A stretch of DNA of 64,000 nt from Nitrosospira multiformis (lineage in GTDB: Bacteria; Pseudomonadota; Gammaproteobacteria; Burkholderiales; Nitrosomonadaceae). The notes under the pieces are model-generated. The model ran no database searches, was not told the DNA's origin, and worked only from the letters and a program-made list of their open reading frames with translations. This document shows positions 55,281 to 64,000 of the stretch, piece after piece; position 1 is the first letter of the stretch; every line of letters starts with the position of its first letter. The stretch covers positions 1 through 64,000 of the forward strand of contig NZ_FOHI01000009.1 of assembly GCF_900111585.1 (NCBI RefSeq), given 5' to 3'. Both the position numbers and the translations under genes were made by a program.

Positions 55281-56368
55281 AAATGGTCACTAAATTATCC
55301 ATCGTTCTAGGCTTAATCGCCACTCTGGTATTGAGTGGATGCCAAAAACACGAGACACATGAAGAAATGCCGCACTATGCGGCAACCACACCATTCCGTG
55401 AAGACACTTCCATCCTGGAACCCTATGTCTGTCAGATTCGTGCCATCAGACATATTGAAGTCCGCTCTTTGGAAAAGGGCTATTTAACCCATATTTTTAT
55501 AGACGAAGGGCAATGGGTAAAAAAGGGACAGCCCATGTTCAAAATCATGCCCAACGTCTATCAGGCAGAACTTCTAACCGCGGAAGCCGAAGCGCAAAAT
55601 ATGAACATCGAATACCTCAATACCAAGGCCTTGGCTGATAAGAATATCGTATCACCCAACGAATTGGCTTTGGCAAAAGCAAAATTAGATAAGGCCAACG
55701 CGCAGGTGAACTTGGCGAAAACCCACTTGGGGTTCACCGATATCAGAGCACCTTTTGATGGGATTACGGATCATTTGGCTGTTAGGATCGGCAGCCTTCT
55801 GGATGAAGATGATTTGTTGACGGAGCTGTCTGATATCGCCCACTTGTGGGTCTATTTCAACGTCCCGGAAGCTAAATATCTGGATTTTATAAGGCGCGAA
55901 AAAGGCAAAACCAATGAAAAAGTGCAGTTAAGGATGGCAAATGGCGAGATTTACGATCATACGGGGGTTATCGAGACAATTGTAGGTGATTTTTATAATA
56001 CCTCCGGCAATATTCAGTTTCGTGCCTTGTTCGAGAACCCGGACAGAGTTCTCAGGCATGGTCAGACAGGAACAATCCTAATGACCGTACCTTACCCGAA
56101 CGCCATGCTCATCCCTCAAAAAGCGACGTTCGAAATCATGGATAAAATCTATCTCTACGTCGTCAACAAAGAAGAAAAAGTGGAGCAAAGGCTTCTCCAG
56201 ATAGAGGCCGAATTGCCCCACATGTTTATTGTTAAAAGCGGCGTGAATGACGGCGAGAGGATTTTGATCGAGGGTATGCGCAAAGTTAGTCCTGGAGACA
56301 AGGTTATGATCGATTTAAAGCCACCCCAAGAGGTTCGCTCAGAGTTGATGAAATTGTATACCGAGTAA
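55277..56368 (+). CDS. RND efflux periplasmic adaptor lipoprotein
   Basis: The 363-residue protein has a lipobox at LVLSGCQKH, a lipoyl half-motif (EVRSLEKGYLTHIFIDEGQWV), a helical hairpin (about 95-150), the second lipoyl half (FTDIRAPFDGITDHLAVRIG) and beta-barrel and membrane-proximal domains. It bridges the RND pump and the outer-membrane channel. Codon use is more A+T-rich than that of neighbouring chromosome genes. Its start is coupled to the RND stub. Confidence 0.9.
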   Translation: MKMVTKLSIVLGLIATLVLSGCQKHETHEEMPHYAATTPFREDTSILEPYVCQIRAIRHIEVRSLEKGYLTHIFIDEGQWVKKGQPMFKIMPNVYQAELLTAEAEAQNMNIEYLNTKALADKNIVSPNELALAKAKLDKANAQVNLAKTHLGFTDIRAPFDGITDHLAVRIGSLLDEDDLLTELSDIAHLWVYFNVPEAKYLDFIRREKGKTNEKVQLRMANGEIYDHTGVIETIVGDFYNTSGNIQFRALFENPDRVLRHGQTGTILMTVPYPNAMLIPQKATFEIMDKIYLYVVNKEEKVEQRLLQIEAELPHMFIVKSGVNDGERILIEGMRKVSPGDKVMIDLKPPQEVRSELMKLYTE

Positions 56369-56389
56369 CCTTTTAGTCAGGATTAAGCC

Positions 56390-59300
56390 ATGTTTGGTAT
56401 TTTTCTCAAAAGACCTGTGCTGGCGATCGTGTTATCGCTGTTGTTCATATTCATGGGCTTGTTGGCAATGAAATCATTGCCCGTTTCCCAGTTTCCGGAT
56501 ATTGCACCGCCCCGGGTCACGGTTTCAGTATCGTTTCCCGGTGCCAGCGCCCAGGTACTGGTGGAATCGTCCCTGATCCTCTTAGAACGCGCTATCAATG
56601 GCGTGCCTGGTATGAGATACATCACTTCGGATGCAACCAGCGCCGGAGAAGCGACCATTCAAGTATATTTCAATTTAGGCGTCGATCCGAATATCGCGAT
56701 GGTTAACGTGAAGACGCGCGTGGATCAGATGATGAGCAGGCTACCCGTACTGGTGCAGCTGGAAGGCGTGATTGTAAACTTCGTCCAGCCCAGCATGCTC
56801 ATGTATGTCAACCTCTACAGCAAAGACAAAGACGCCGATCAGAAGCTTTTGTTTAATTATGCCTATGTCAATGTTATTCCGGAGATTCAACGCATTACTG
56901 GAATTGCCCAAGCAACGATATTGGGTTCCCGCCAATATGCGATGCGGATTTGGATGAATCCGGAACGGATGAGAGCCTATGCCGTCTCGTCAGAAGAGGT
57001 GATGAAGGCACTGGCGACTCAAAGCATTATCGGACGACCTGGTCGGCTGGGCCAAAGCACAGGCATGCTCGCCCAGTCCAAAGAGTACGTGCTGGTTTAT
57101 AAAGGACGCTTTAACAAGCCGGAAGAATATGGGGACATTATTCTCCGGGCTGCTCCAACAGGCGAGATTCTGCGCATTAAAGACGTTGCCAAGGTCACTC
57201 TGGACAGCGAGTTTTATAATATTTTCTCCGATAAGGACGGATTCCCTTCCGCGTCCATCGTGCTGAAGCAAAACTACGGCAGTAATGCCCAAGTAGTCAT
57301 AGAGAACGTGAAGAAAAAACTGGAAGAATTGAAAAAATCCTTCCCGGAGGGCATGGACTACGAAATCAATTACGATGTGTCGCGTTTCGTTGAGGCGTCC
57401 ATCGACCAAGTGCTGCACACATTGGTGGAAGCCTTCATTCTGGTCTCCTTGGTGGTTTTCATTTTCCTTGGCGACTGGCGTTCTACCCTGATTCCCGTCC
57501 TCGCGGTACCGGTTTCGCTGGTCGGAGCATTTGCCGTCATGTCTGCGTTCGGGCTTTCCATCAACCTCATCACCTTGTTTGCCTTAGTGTTGGCTATTGG
57601 TATTGTGGTCGATGATGCCATTGTGGTAGTGGAGGCAGTGCATGCAAAAATGGCAGCCGAGCATTGCACCCCTTATGAGGCCTCCCGAAAAGTGTTGCAG
57701 GAAATCGGTGGCGCCATTATAGCGATTACGCTGGTCATGGTATCAGTGTTCGTCCCTCTTGCGTTTATGCCAGGACCGGTCGGGGTGTTTTATCGACAGT
57801 TCGCTATCACTATGGCGTCGTCGATCACTATTTCAGCAATTGTGGCTTTATCGCTCACCCCGGTACTGTGTGCCATGATTCTTAAAAACACTCACGGCCA
57901 GCCGAAACGGAGAAACCCGATAAACATTTTCATCGATGGCTTTAACTCTGTTTTCGAAAAGGTCACCGGCCGCTACGTCAAATTCCTGAATGTCACGGTC
58001 ACCCGGCGCCTTGTCACGCTTTTGGTATTGGTCGGGTTTGGCTTCGGCATTTTCGCGGTCGATAAAGTCTTGCCTTCCGGCTTTATTCCCGGCGAAGATC
58101 AAGGCATGATTTATGCGATTATCCAAACACCGCCCGGGTCAACCATCGAAGTGACCAACAAAGTGGCACGTGAACTGGAAATAATGGCCGCAGAAATCGA
58201 AGGCGTACAATCAATTTCTTCCTTAGCCGGCTACGAAGTACTCACCGAAGGCCGTGGATCAAATGCAGGGACTGTTGTTGTCAACCTGAAAGATTGGTCG
58301 CAACGTAAACATTCGGTAACTCAAGTCATCCACGAGTTGGAGGAAAAAGCCCATAACCTAGGTGCGACCATCGAGTTTTTTCAACCGCCCGCAGTGCCGG
58401 GATACGGTGCGGCATCGGGTCTGTCGTTTCGCTTGGTGGACAAGACGTTAGACACGGATTACTTCGAATTCGATGAACTTAATAAAAAGTTCATGGCTGC
58501 GATGCGTGAACGTAAGGAATTGACCGGCTTGTTCACTTTTTATGCGGCCAATTATCCGCAATACGAACTGGTCGTCGACAATAGGCTGGCCATGCAAAAA
58601 GGGGTTACCATCGAAGACGCGATGAATCACCTGGACATCATGATCGGCAGTACTTATGAACAGGGCTTTATTCGCTTCAATAACTTTTTTAAGGTCTACA
58701 CCCAGGCCGCGCCGGAATTCAGGCGAGCCCCTGAAGATGTGTTGAAATATTTTGTGAAAAATGATAAAGGCGAGATGGTGCCGTACTCTGCCTTCATGAC
58801 CATGGAGAAAAAGCAGGGGCCCAACGAGCTGACGCGTTATAACCTCTATAACACGGCGGCGATCCGGGCTGAGCCCGCACCCGGTTATACCACTGGCGCA
58901 GCTATCAAGGCAATCGAAGAGGTCGCGGAAGCCACTTTGCCGCGAGGTTTTGAAGTTGCCTGGGAAGGCTTGACATTCGACGAAGCCCTCCGGGGCAATG
59001 AAGCAGTGCTGATCTTCGCCGTCGTTATCCTGTTTGTCTATCTGGTGCTGGCCGCACAATACGAAAGCTTTGCTTTACCCTTGGTCGTGTTATGTTCGCT
59101 ACCCCCTGGTATTTTCGGTGCCTTTTTATTGTTAAAAGGATTAGGGCTTGCCAATGATGTCTATTCCCAACTGGGAATGGTGATGTTAATTGGCTTGCTC
59201 GGCAAAAACGCGGTACTGATTGTCGAGTTTGCAAGCCAGAGGCAAGTCGAAGGAGGCATGACGGTCAAAGAAGCGGCGATTGCGGGCGCAAAAGAGCGTT

Positions 59301-59569
59301 TTCGGCCGATTTTGATGACTTCCTTTGCCTTTATAGCCGGGTTGATACCCCTAGCGATGGCTACGGGAGCTGGAGCGGTCGGCAACAGGACGATTGGTAC
59401 CTCAGCACTGGGTGGGATGCTTACCGGTACCGTGTTTGGCGTCCTCGTTATTCCAGGACTTTATTATATTTTTGCGAAAATGGCAGAGGGTAAAAAATTA
59501 ATTCAAGGTGAAGACCTTGATCCTCTAGCCGAAACTTATCATTACGGCCCGGATGACAATGAAAAATAA
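56390..59569 (+). CDS. RND multidrug-type efflux permease (HAE1 family)
   Basis: The 1059-residue protein has the twelve-helix two-repeat RND plan. It begins MFGIFLKRPVLAIVLSLLF; the proton-relay Asp pair is in GIVVDDAIVVVEAV in helix 4, and GKNAVLIVEFA lies in the second half. The length is as for AcrB/MexB. Substrate is not predictable. It lies 22 bases after the adaptor gene and overlaps the channel gene. Confidence 0.95.
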   Translation: MFGIFLKRPVLAIVLSLLFIFMGLLAMKSLPVSQFPDIAPPRVTVSVSFPGASAQVLVESSLILLERAINGVPGMRYITSDATSAGEATIQVYFNLGVDPNIAMVNVKTRVDQMMSRLPVLVQLEGVIVNFVQPSMLMYVNLYSKDKDADQKLLFNYAYVNVIPEIQRITGIAQATILGSRQYAMRIWMNPERMRAYAVSSEEVMKALATQSIIGRPGRLGQSTGMLAQSKEYVLVYKGRFNKPEEYGDIILRAAPTGEILRIKDVAKVTLDSEFYNIFSDKDGFPSASIVLKQNYGSNAQVVIENVKKKLEELKKSFPEGMDYEINYDVSRFVEASIDQVLHTLVEAFILVSLVVFIFLGDWRSTLIPVLAVPVSLVGAFAVMSAFGLSINLITLFALVLAIGIVVDDAIVVVEAVHAKMAAEHCTPYEASRKVLQEIGGAIIAITLVMVSVFVPLAFMPGPVGVFYRQFAITMASSITISAIVALSLTPVLCAMILKNTHGQPKRRNPINIFIDGFNSVFEKVTGRYVKFLNVTVTRRLVTLLVLVGFGFGIFAVDKVLPSGFIPGEDQGMIYAIIQTPPGSTIEVTNKVARELEIMAAEIEGVQSISSLAGYEVLTEGRGSNAGTVVVNLKDWSQRKHSVTQVIHELEEKAHNLGATIEFFQPPAVPGYGAASGLSFRLVDKTLDTDYFEFDELNKKFMAAMRERKELTGLFTFYAANYPQYELVVDNRLAMQKGVTIEDAMNHLDIMIGSTYEQGFIRFNNFFKVYTQAAPEFRRAPEDVLKYFVKNDKGEMVPYSAFMTMEKKQGPNELTRYNLYNTAAIRAEPAPGYTTGAAIKAIEEVAEATLPRGFEVAWEGLTFDEALRGNEAVLIFAVVILFVYLVLAAQYESFALPLVVLCSLPPGIFGAFLLLKGLGLANDVYSQLGMVMLIGLLGKNAVLIVEFASQRQVEGGMTVKEAAIAGAKERFRPILMTSFAFIAGLIPLAMATGAGAVGNRTIGTSALGGMLTGTVFGVLVIPGLYYIFAKMAEGKKLIQGEDLDPLAETYHYGPDDNEK

Positions 59570-60989
59570 AACATTTCGGCTTATGGCTTTAGTCGTGCTG
59601 GGGCTGCTGTTGCAGGGTTGTATTCCTAAAGTAGCAATCAAAAAAGCAGATGTGCCTCTTCCTGCTACTTTTGAACCGGACGTTTTTGAAACGACCAGTA
59701 CGGCGACCGTCATGCGGAAGGATTTTTTCGATGACCCTGCCTTATCAGATTTGCTAGAGATAGCTGTTGCTAATAATAAAGAAATTAATATTATGCTGCA
59801 GCGCATCACCATTGCACAAAATGAAATCCAAGCGCGTAGAGGCCAATATTTGATGCCATTGGTAGGTATTCGTGCTGGCGCAGGCGGAGACAAAGTCGGC
59901 GAGTTTACGCGCTTCGGCGCTATCGAAGAGGAACTGCCATTAGCCGGCAAACACTTTCCTACGTTTCTTGGCGATTTTCGATTTGAGCTATTTTCAACTT
60001 GGGAGGTAGATATATGGAAAAGATTGAGGAATGCGAGAGAAGCGGCTGTGCTGGAGTACATGGCATCTAAAGAAGGTCAAAATTTTTTAGTGACCAACCT
60101 GGTCGCTGACGTTGCTCATTCGTACTATGAATTGCTTGCCCTGGACAACCACCTTGAGAATTTAGAGCAAAATATCAGGATTCAGGAAAATGCGTTGGAG
60201 ATGGTTAAACAACTTCTGCTGTATGCAAGAACAACTGCACTTGCGGTCAAACGTTATGAAGCAGAAGTGGCAAAAAACAAAAGCAACATATACAAAATTA
60301 AACAGGATATTACGGTTGTTGAAAACCGGATCAACTTCCTGTTAGGGAGAACGCCGCAGCCTATCCAGCGTGCTTCCAGTAGTTTTATGGAGCAAAACCC
60401 CAAAGTACTCATGACAGGTATTCCGTCGCAATTGCTACAAAACAGGCCTGATATTAGGCAAGCGGAGCTTGAGCTATCGGCAGCGGAATTAAACATAAAG
60501 GTGGCCAGGGCAAATTTCTTTCCCACCTTTAACATAAACGCCGGGGTAGGATTTGAAGCTTTCGCGGTTAAGTACCTGTTCAATACCCCACAATCATTGG
60601 CAGCCGCTGTTGCCGGAGAGCTAGTAGCTCCAGTGATCAATAGGTACGCTATCAGAGCCGAATATAAAAACGCCAGTGCCAGGCAAATTCAGGCAGCTTA
60701 TGAGTATGAGCAAAGTATTATCAATGCTTATGTGGAAGTAGCGAATCAAATTTCAAACATCGATAAGCTCAAAAAAAACTATCAGTTCAAGACAAGCCAG
60801 GTGGAAGCGCTCGTCCAATCAATTGATGTCGCTAGCCAGCTATTCAAATCTGCTCGTACGGACTACCTGGATGTGCTATTGACACAAAGGGATAGCCTGG
60901 AGGCCAAACAAGATCTAATTGAAACGCAACAAAAGCAATTTGACGCAATGGTGGATCTTTATAGATCACTTGGTGGCGGTTGGCAGTAG
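59553..60989 (+). CDS. Outer-membrane efflux channel (TolC/OprM-like lipoprotein)
   Basis: The ATG at 59553 lies 17 bases inside the permease gene; the ATG at 59559 is an alternative. The 478-residue protein has a lipobox LLLQGCIPK and two TolC-like repeats with long helices (about 100-280 and 300-470), including LLQNRPDIRQAELELSAAE. It completes the tripartite pump. It is the most A+T-rich gene of the three, supporting transfer of the operon from another lineage. Confidence 0.92.
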   Translation: MTMKNKTFRLMALVVLGLLLQGCIPKVAIKKADVPLPATFEPDVFETTSTATVMRKDFFDDPALSDLLEIAVANNKEINIMLQRITIAQNEIQARRGQYLMPLVGIRAGAGGDKVGEFTRFGAIEEELPLAGKHFPTFLGDFRFELFSTWEVDIWKRLRNAREAAVLEYMASKEGQNFLVTNLVADVAHSYYELLALDNHLENLEQNIRIQENALEMVKQLLLYARTTALAVKRYEAEVAKNKSNIYKIKQDITVVENRINFLLGRTPQPIQRASSSFMEQNPKVLMTGIPSQLLQNRPDIRQAELELSAAELNIKVARANFFPTFNINAGVGFEAFAVKYLFNTPQSLAAAVAGELVAPVINRYAIRAEYKNASARQIQAAYEYEQSIINAYVEVANQISNIDKLKKNYQFKTSQVEALVQSIDVASQLFKSARTDYLDVLLTQRDSLEAKQDLIETQQKQFDAMVDLYRSLGGGWQ

Positions 60990-61020
60990 AAGGATGAGAG
61001 GAAGGAGCGGTTCAAAAAAA

Positions 61021-61722
61021 GGCTCTGTTGCAAAAAATAAGAAGGGAGGTGCCCTATTGTATTTTTCAGGACAGATCCTCAAATGTCCGATTTCAAATGG
61101 CGTCATTTTCGTGGGGAGTTGATTCCGGGTTATGTCAGGTGGTATTGCAAAATGCGGGATCAGCTATCGTGATCTGGGTGGAAATGATGCTGGAACGCGG
61201 TCTTAAGGTGGATCATACGACGCTCTACCGTTGGGTTCAGCATTACGCGCCGGAAATGGAAAAGCGCCTGAGGTGGTATTGGAAATCTTCCATGGGCTAC
61301 AGCTGGTGAGTGGATGAAACCTACGTGAAAGTAAAAGGGGAATGGACGTATCTCTACCGGGCACTTGATAAAAAAGGCCGTACGATTGATTTCTATCTCT
61401 CCGCTACTCGCAATACCCAGGCTGCCAAACGTTTTCTGGGCAAGGTCCTGAAATCCATGAAACCCTGGGCCCACCCCGGTGCTATCAATACCGACAAGGC
61501 ACCCGCTTACAGGTCCGCCATTGCCGAATTAAAAGCGGAAGGAAAGTGTCTGCCGGATACCGTGCACCGACAAGTCAAGTACTTGAACAATATTGTCGAA
61601 GCTGATCATGGCAAGCTCAAACGCGTGATAAACCCGGTGCGGGGCTTTAAATCGATGAAAACAGCCTACGCCACCATCAAAGGTTTCGAGCTCATGCGAA
61701 TGTTCAAGATAAAAGGAGGTTT
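61021..61722 (+). mobile_element. Remnant of an IS6-family insertion sequence
   Basis: GGCTCTGTTGCAAA at 61021-61034 is the left terminal repeat type of IS6/IS26-like elements, which begin GGCNCTGTTGCAAA. It is followed by a broken transposase gene. A related sequence in reverse orientation, TTGCAACAAAGCC at 62091-62103, matches 12 of 13 bases of the left end and could be the right end, though the transposase C-terminus is missing. No 8-bp target duplication is seen around 61013-61020 and 62104-62111. Confidence 0.8.
61083..61722 (+). pseudogene. IS6-family transposase, inactivated
   Basis: Reading frame by frame, the segments MSDFKWRHF...VRWYCK, then GISYRDL, then EMMLERGLKVDHTTLYRWVQ follow each other but need two frameshifts near 61150-61185. 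A TGA at 61307 replaces the expected Arg in YSW-x-VDETYVK. The DDE residues remain (VDETY, NTDKAPAY, VEADHG). After ELMRMFK near 61710 homology stops and the usual C-terminus is lost. The product cannot be active. Confidence 0.85.
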
Positions 61723-61723
61723 T

Positions 61724-62116
61724 ATGGAAATAACAATTCTAAGGCTTATGACTTCCATGAAGGTAATCCTAATTGTTGCCGCCGTTTGGCTCGCGGCACC
61801 CCTTGCGAAAGCTGACACATGGCGTGGCACCGCACCTTTCTGCGATGGACAATGCCTGCCAAATGAGCGAGAGGTTCAAAGAAGCGAGTGCGGTGACGGT
61901 GGATGCTGTTCGACAGGTAGTAAAGCCTTATGCGCAAATTTAGAACCTACCTGTACCCCTGCGCAGACAAATGTCTCATGCTATGGAGTTGTGCAAGTTT
62001 GCGACAATGGCTATTACTCAGCCCCTGACAGCGTTTGGCACAGTTGTTCCACCTATGCTTGTGGAGTTTGCTTTGGATTTGATTGGCCGATTGCAACAAA
62101 GCCATTATCCCGATAA
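61724..62116 (+). CDS. Cys-rich secreted protein next to the IS6 remnant
   Basis: The ATG at 61724 follows AAAAGGAGG by 4 bases, a strong binding site, and gives 130 residues; ATGs at 61748 and 61757 are alternatives. A signal peptide (MKVILIVAAVWLAAPLAKA) precedes a mature part of about 100 residues with 12 Cys (APFCDGQC, ECGDGGCC, LCANLEPTC, SCYGVVQVC, SCSTYACGVC), enough for six disulfides. The start WRGTAPFCDGQC resembles small secreted proteins of unknown function. It sits between the transposase remnant and the possible right IS end, which overlaps its last codons. Confidence 0.65.
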   Translation: MEITILRLMTSMKVILIVAAVWLAAPLAKADTWRGTAPFCDGQCLPNEREVQRSECGDGGCCSTGSKALCANLEPTCTPAQTNVSCYGVVQVCDNGYYSAPDSVWHSCSTYACGVCFGFDWPIATKPLSR

Positions 62117-62848
62117 TAGAGCCGAATATAGTAATAGATCAGTCAACCGCCTATTTCTTTTTTCCTGCGGCTCGCGCAAATGTACCATATGAGCAGCGTG
62201 AGCAGAACTCCGACCTAGCCCGATTGAAACGACGCATCCTGCGTATCGGTTGATGCGAAGACGGGCAGCGATAATGCAAACAAACCAAGAGCTGTTATAC
62301 CCATCATGTTGTAATTTCTGCTTTTAACGATGTATGGTTTATGGTGGCAGAGCGATCTGGCAATGCGGGCTTTTTCCGTATCGGATTGGTTCTCAACCCA
62401 ATATTTATTGAAGTACGCCAAAATTAACACATCCTTTATTATTGATAAAATACATTATCGATAATCTGCCCACGGGTCAGCTCAGAGAATTCCCGTCCAA
62501 GTCACGATTTTTCTACCGCCTTGCAAAAGGTTGATGATTCCAGAAGAACCATCAAGAATACACCTCTTCCCTTCTTGTCATACACAGATTCTGCACCCGT
62601 CCCTGGCGGAATCCAGGATGCAAACGCAGACTCAATCCTGGGAGTCGAAGGAACTGTACAATACCTGGTGTGACTGCCACTCGAAAGGGTATAAAAAGAG
62701 GATATAAAGCATATTTATCGGGTCGGCGAACAACCGGTACAAACATACCGGCGGAAGCCGGTCCAGGGGCGTTCAAAGCGCGCCATTATTGGCTTGGCTG
62801 GATTCCGGTCTTGCCAGTTTTGTGGAAGTTTGCTCTACAGGTACAGGA
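62117..62848. other. 732-bp gap without a supported gene
   Basis: Contains scattered short frames only. A minus-strand 71-codon frame starting at GTG 62430 includes a hydrophobic segment (ITALGLFALSLPVFAS), but its binding site is too close to the start to be credible. A+T-rich stretches at 62430-62465 and 62690-62715 may hold promoters. No repeat or RNA gene was recognised. Confidence 0.55.
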
Positions 62849-63688
62849 ATGAAAACTCTTACCAATGTTGTAACCATGAAGGAATTATCACCAAATGGTG
62901 GACAACTGAATTATCTGATCAGCGGCGGACGTGTATATGCATCGGCAAAATCATGGGGCAGGGCATTACAGGTGCCGGACGCCATGAAAGTCTGGTTTGA
63001 AACAGGTCTGATCAGAACAGCCTTGCTGAACAAGAACGTGATGGATGGCGAACTGGAAATGATCTACAAGGGTGTGCTGGTTTATCGCTGGCATATCGTG
63101 GCTGAACAGCTGCGTGTCTTCGACAGACAATGGTATCAAACCCAGTTTAAAGGCAGGCCCAAACAGGAGCAGCGGGATATTGAAAGATTTCATGATAACT
63201 ACGAACGCCTGGTTCATTGGGGATATGATCTTCAGGAGCGGGCGCTAAGTCATGGAATAAGCTCCAGTACCATGCCGGGTTCACCTGTTACACAAGAAAC
63301 ATTGCTTGAGGTTATCAGGCAGGTTATTGCGCCGCGGTTGGGAGATCACGATAAGAAATTGCATGAACAGGATGTTGTGATTGCAGAATTGAGAGAAGCC
63401 GTGTCTGCTTTGCGTGACCAGAAGGCGTTTATTTCTGTCAAACAGGCGATTGCCGAGCAGGGTCTGGATTCAAGCCTCATGCCGTTATACCCGAACTCAA
63501 GAGAAAATCTTTCCAGTCTGGTTGGCCATTTTTTAAAGAGACGAGGAGTTGAACAGGGGCCAAACATAGTGGCGAGACTGGATGGAAAATCTTTGTCAAC
63601 CGAGATGAATACCTACAGGCGCGGTGATATTTACGCGGCATTGAACGAATTCAAGGACGTCAAGCAACTAGACCTCAACATAGAATAG
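62849..63688 (+). CDS. Unrecognised 279-residue protein with coiled coil
   Basis: Start at ATG 62849 (MKTLTNVVTMKELSPNGGQ) after ACAGGA; the frame runs 20 codons further upstream without a better start. The N-terminal half is mixed alpha/beta and aromatic-rich (QLNYLISGGRVYASAKSWGR, WFETGL, YRWHIVAEQLRVFDRQWY); residues about 170-215 form a heptad coiled coil (HDKKLHEQDVVIAELREAV); the end is a small helical domain. I recognise no family. It has no signal peptide. Position beside IS debris suggests an accessory origin. Confidence 0.65.
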   Translation: MKTLTNVVTMKELSPNGGQLNYLISGGRVYASAKSWGRALQVPDAMKVWFETGLIRTALLNKNVMDGELEMIYKGVLVYRWHIVAEQLRVFDRQWYQTQFKGRPKQEQRDIERFHDNYERLVHWGYDLQERALSHGISSSTMPGSPVTQETLLEVIRQVIAPRLGDHDKKLHEQDVVIAELREAVSALRDQKAFISVKQAIAEQGLDSSLMPLYPNSRENLSSLVGHFLKRRGVEQGPNIVARLDGKSLSTEMNTYRRGDIYAALNEFKDVKQLDLNIE

Positions 63689-63799
63689 GACAGTAAACGT
63701 CAAGTTGGCTGCGGATATGCGGGAAGCAGCCGTGTGATCAAAATCAGTAATCGACCGATTTGATCGTCCTGACTTGGCAAAACAAGAAGGATCTGCAGA

Positions 63800-64000
63800 A
63801 TGGGTTTACTCGTCAAAGGCAAGTGGGTGGATGAGTGGTACGATACCAGATCGACCGGCGGTCGATTCATCCGGACCAATGCGCAGTTCCGCAACTGGAT
63901 AACGGCGGATGGCAGTCCGGGGCCCAGCGGGGAAGGTGGATTTCCCGCCGAGGCAGGGCGTTATCATCTATATGTCTCGCTCGCTTGCCCTTGGGCTTCC
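63800..64000 (+). CDS. Glutathionyl-hydroquinone reductase, N-terminal fragment
   Basis: The window ends after 67 codons. The visible part, MGLLVKGKWVDEWYDT ... TGGRFIRTNAQFRNWI ... RYHLYVSLACPWAS, matches the N-terminus of the xi-class GST family (YqjG/PcpF type), with the catalytic Cys in the ACPWA motif. These enzymes reduce glutathionyl-hydroquinones in the cytoplasm. Confidence 0.9.
   Translation, partial: MGLLVKGKWVDEWYDTRSTGGRFIRTNAQFRNWITADGSPGPSGEGGFPAEAGRYHLYVSLACPWAS

Overview
The window reads as the chromosome of a betaproteobacterium, most likely an ammonia oxidiser of the Nitrosospira type. This is inferred from gene content and moderately high G+C: aa3-type cytochrome oxidase, sigmaE-RseA-RseB-DegQ cluster, lepA-lepB-rnc-era-recO block, a TIGR04073 exosortase-associated protein and a Nitrosomonas-like IS6 remnant. 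No rRNA, tRNA or CRISPR array was seen.

Left part (1-12.9 kb): the 3' end of coxB, then coxA, a one-helix small subunit and coxC of an aa3 oxidase, followed by two Fe-S type regulators (Rrf2 family and FNR family). After an 0.8 kb gap with a 13-bp minisatellite come an outer-membrane barrel protein, a ComEA-like helix-hairpin-helix protein, typA, a DsbA-family protein, a CigR/RcnB-like secreted protein, an unknown membrane protein, an aminoglycoside-phosphotransferase-like kinase and the TIGR04073 protein. Middle-left (13-22 kb): a three-domain GT2/GtrA/PMT glycosyltransferase, a DUF4139 protein, hsp20, and the minus-strand set pdxJ-acpS-nagZ, with a DUF202 protein and a persulfide-dioxygenase-like MBL protein between pdxJ and recO.

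Middle (22-42 kb): minus-strand recO, era, rnc, lepB, lepA, then glutaredoxin-like, degQ, rseB, rseA, rpoE (envelope stress). A 227-bp element with perfect 16-bp inverted ends separates rpoE from a cytosolic copper-storage protein; a CDF metal exporter, nadB, a lipoprotein and PLC-like pair, an MsbA-like ABC exporter, cysB, ygfX and ygfZ follow.

Right-middle (42.4-53.6 kb): a compact pel exopolysaccharide operon pelA-B-D-E-F-G with overlapping or near-overlapping genes. It has no pelC, and PelB stops before the outer-membrane beta-barrel, so the usual outer-membrane exit is not encoded here. The PelA deacetylase motif also looks altered.

Right end (53.6-64 kb): an accessory patchwork. It has a damaged MBL-fold gene, a 44-residue stub of an RND pump whose stop codon overlaps the start of a more A+T-rich, apparently transferred tripartite RND efflux operon, a wrecked IS6 transposase, a 12-cysteine secreted protein gene lying between IS6-like end sequences, an unrecognised 279-residue protein, and the start of a glutathionyl-hydroquinone reductase gene that runs off the window.
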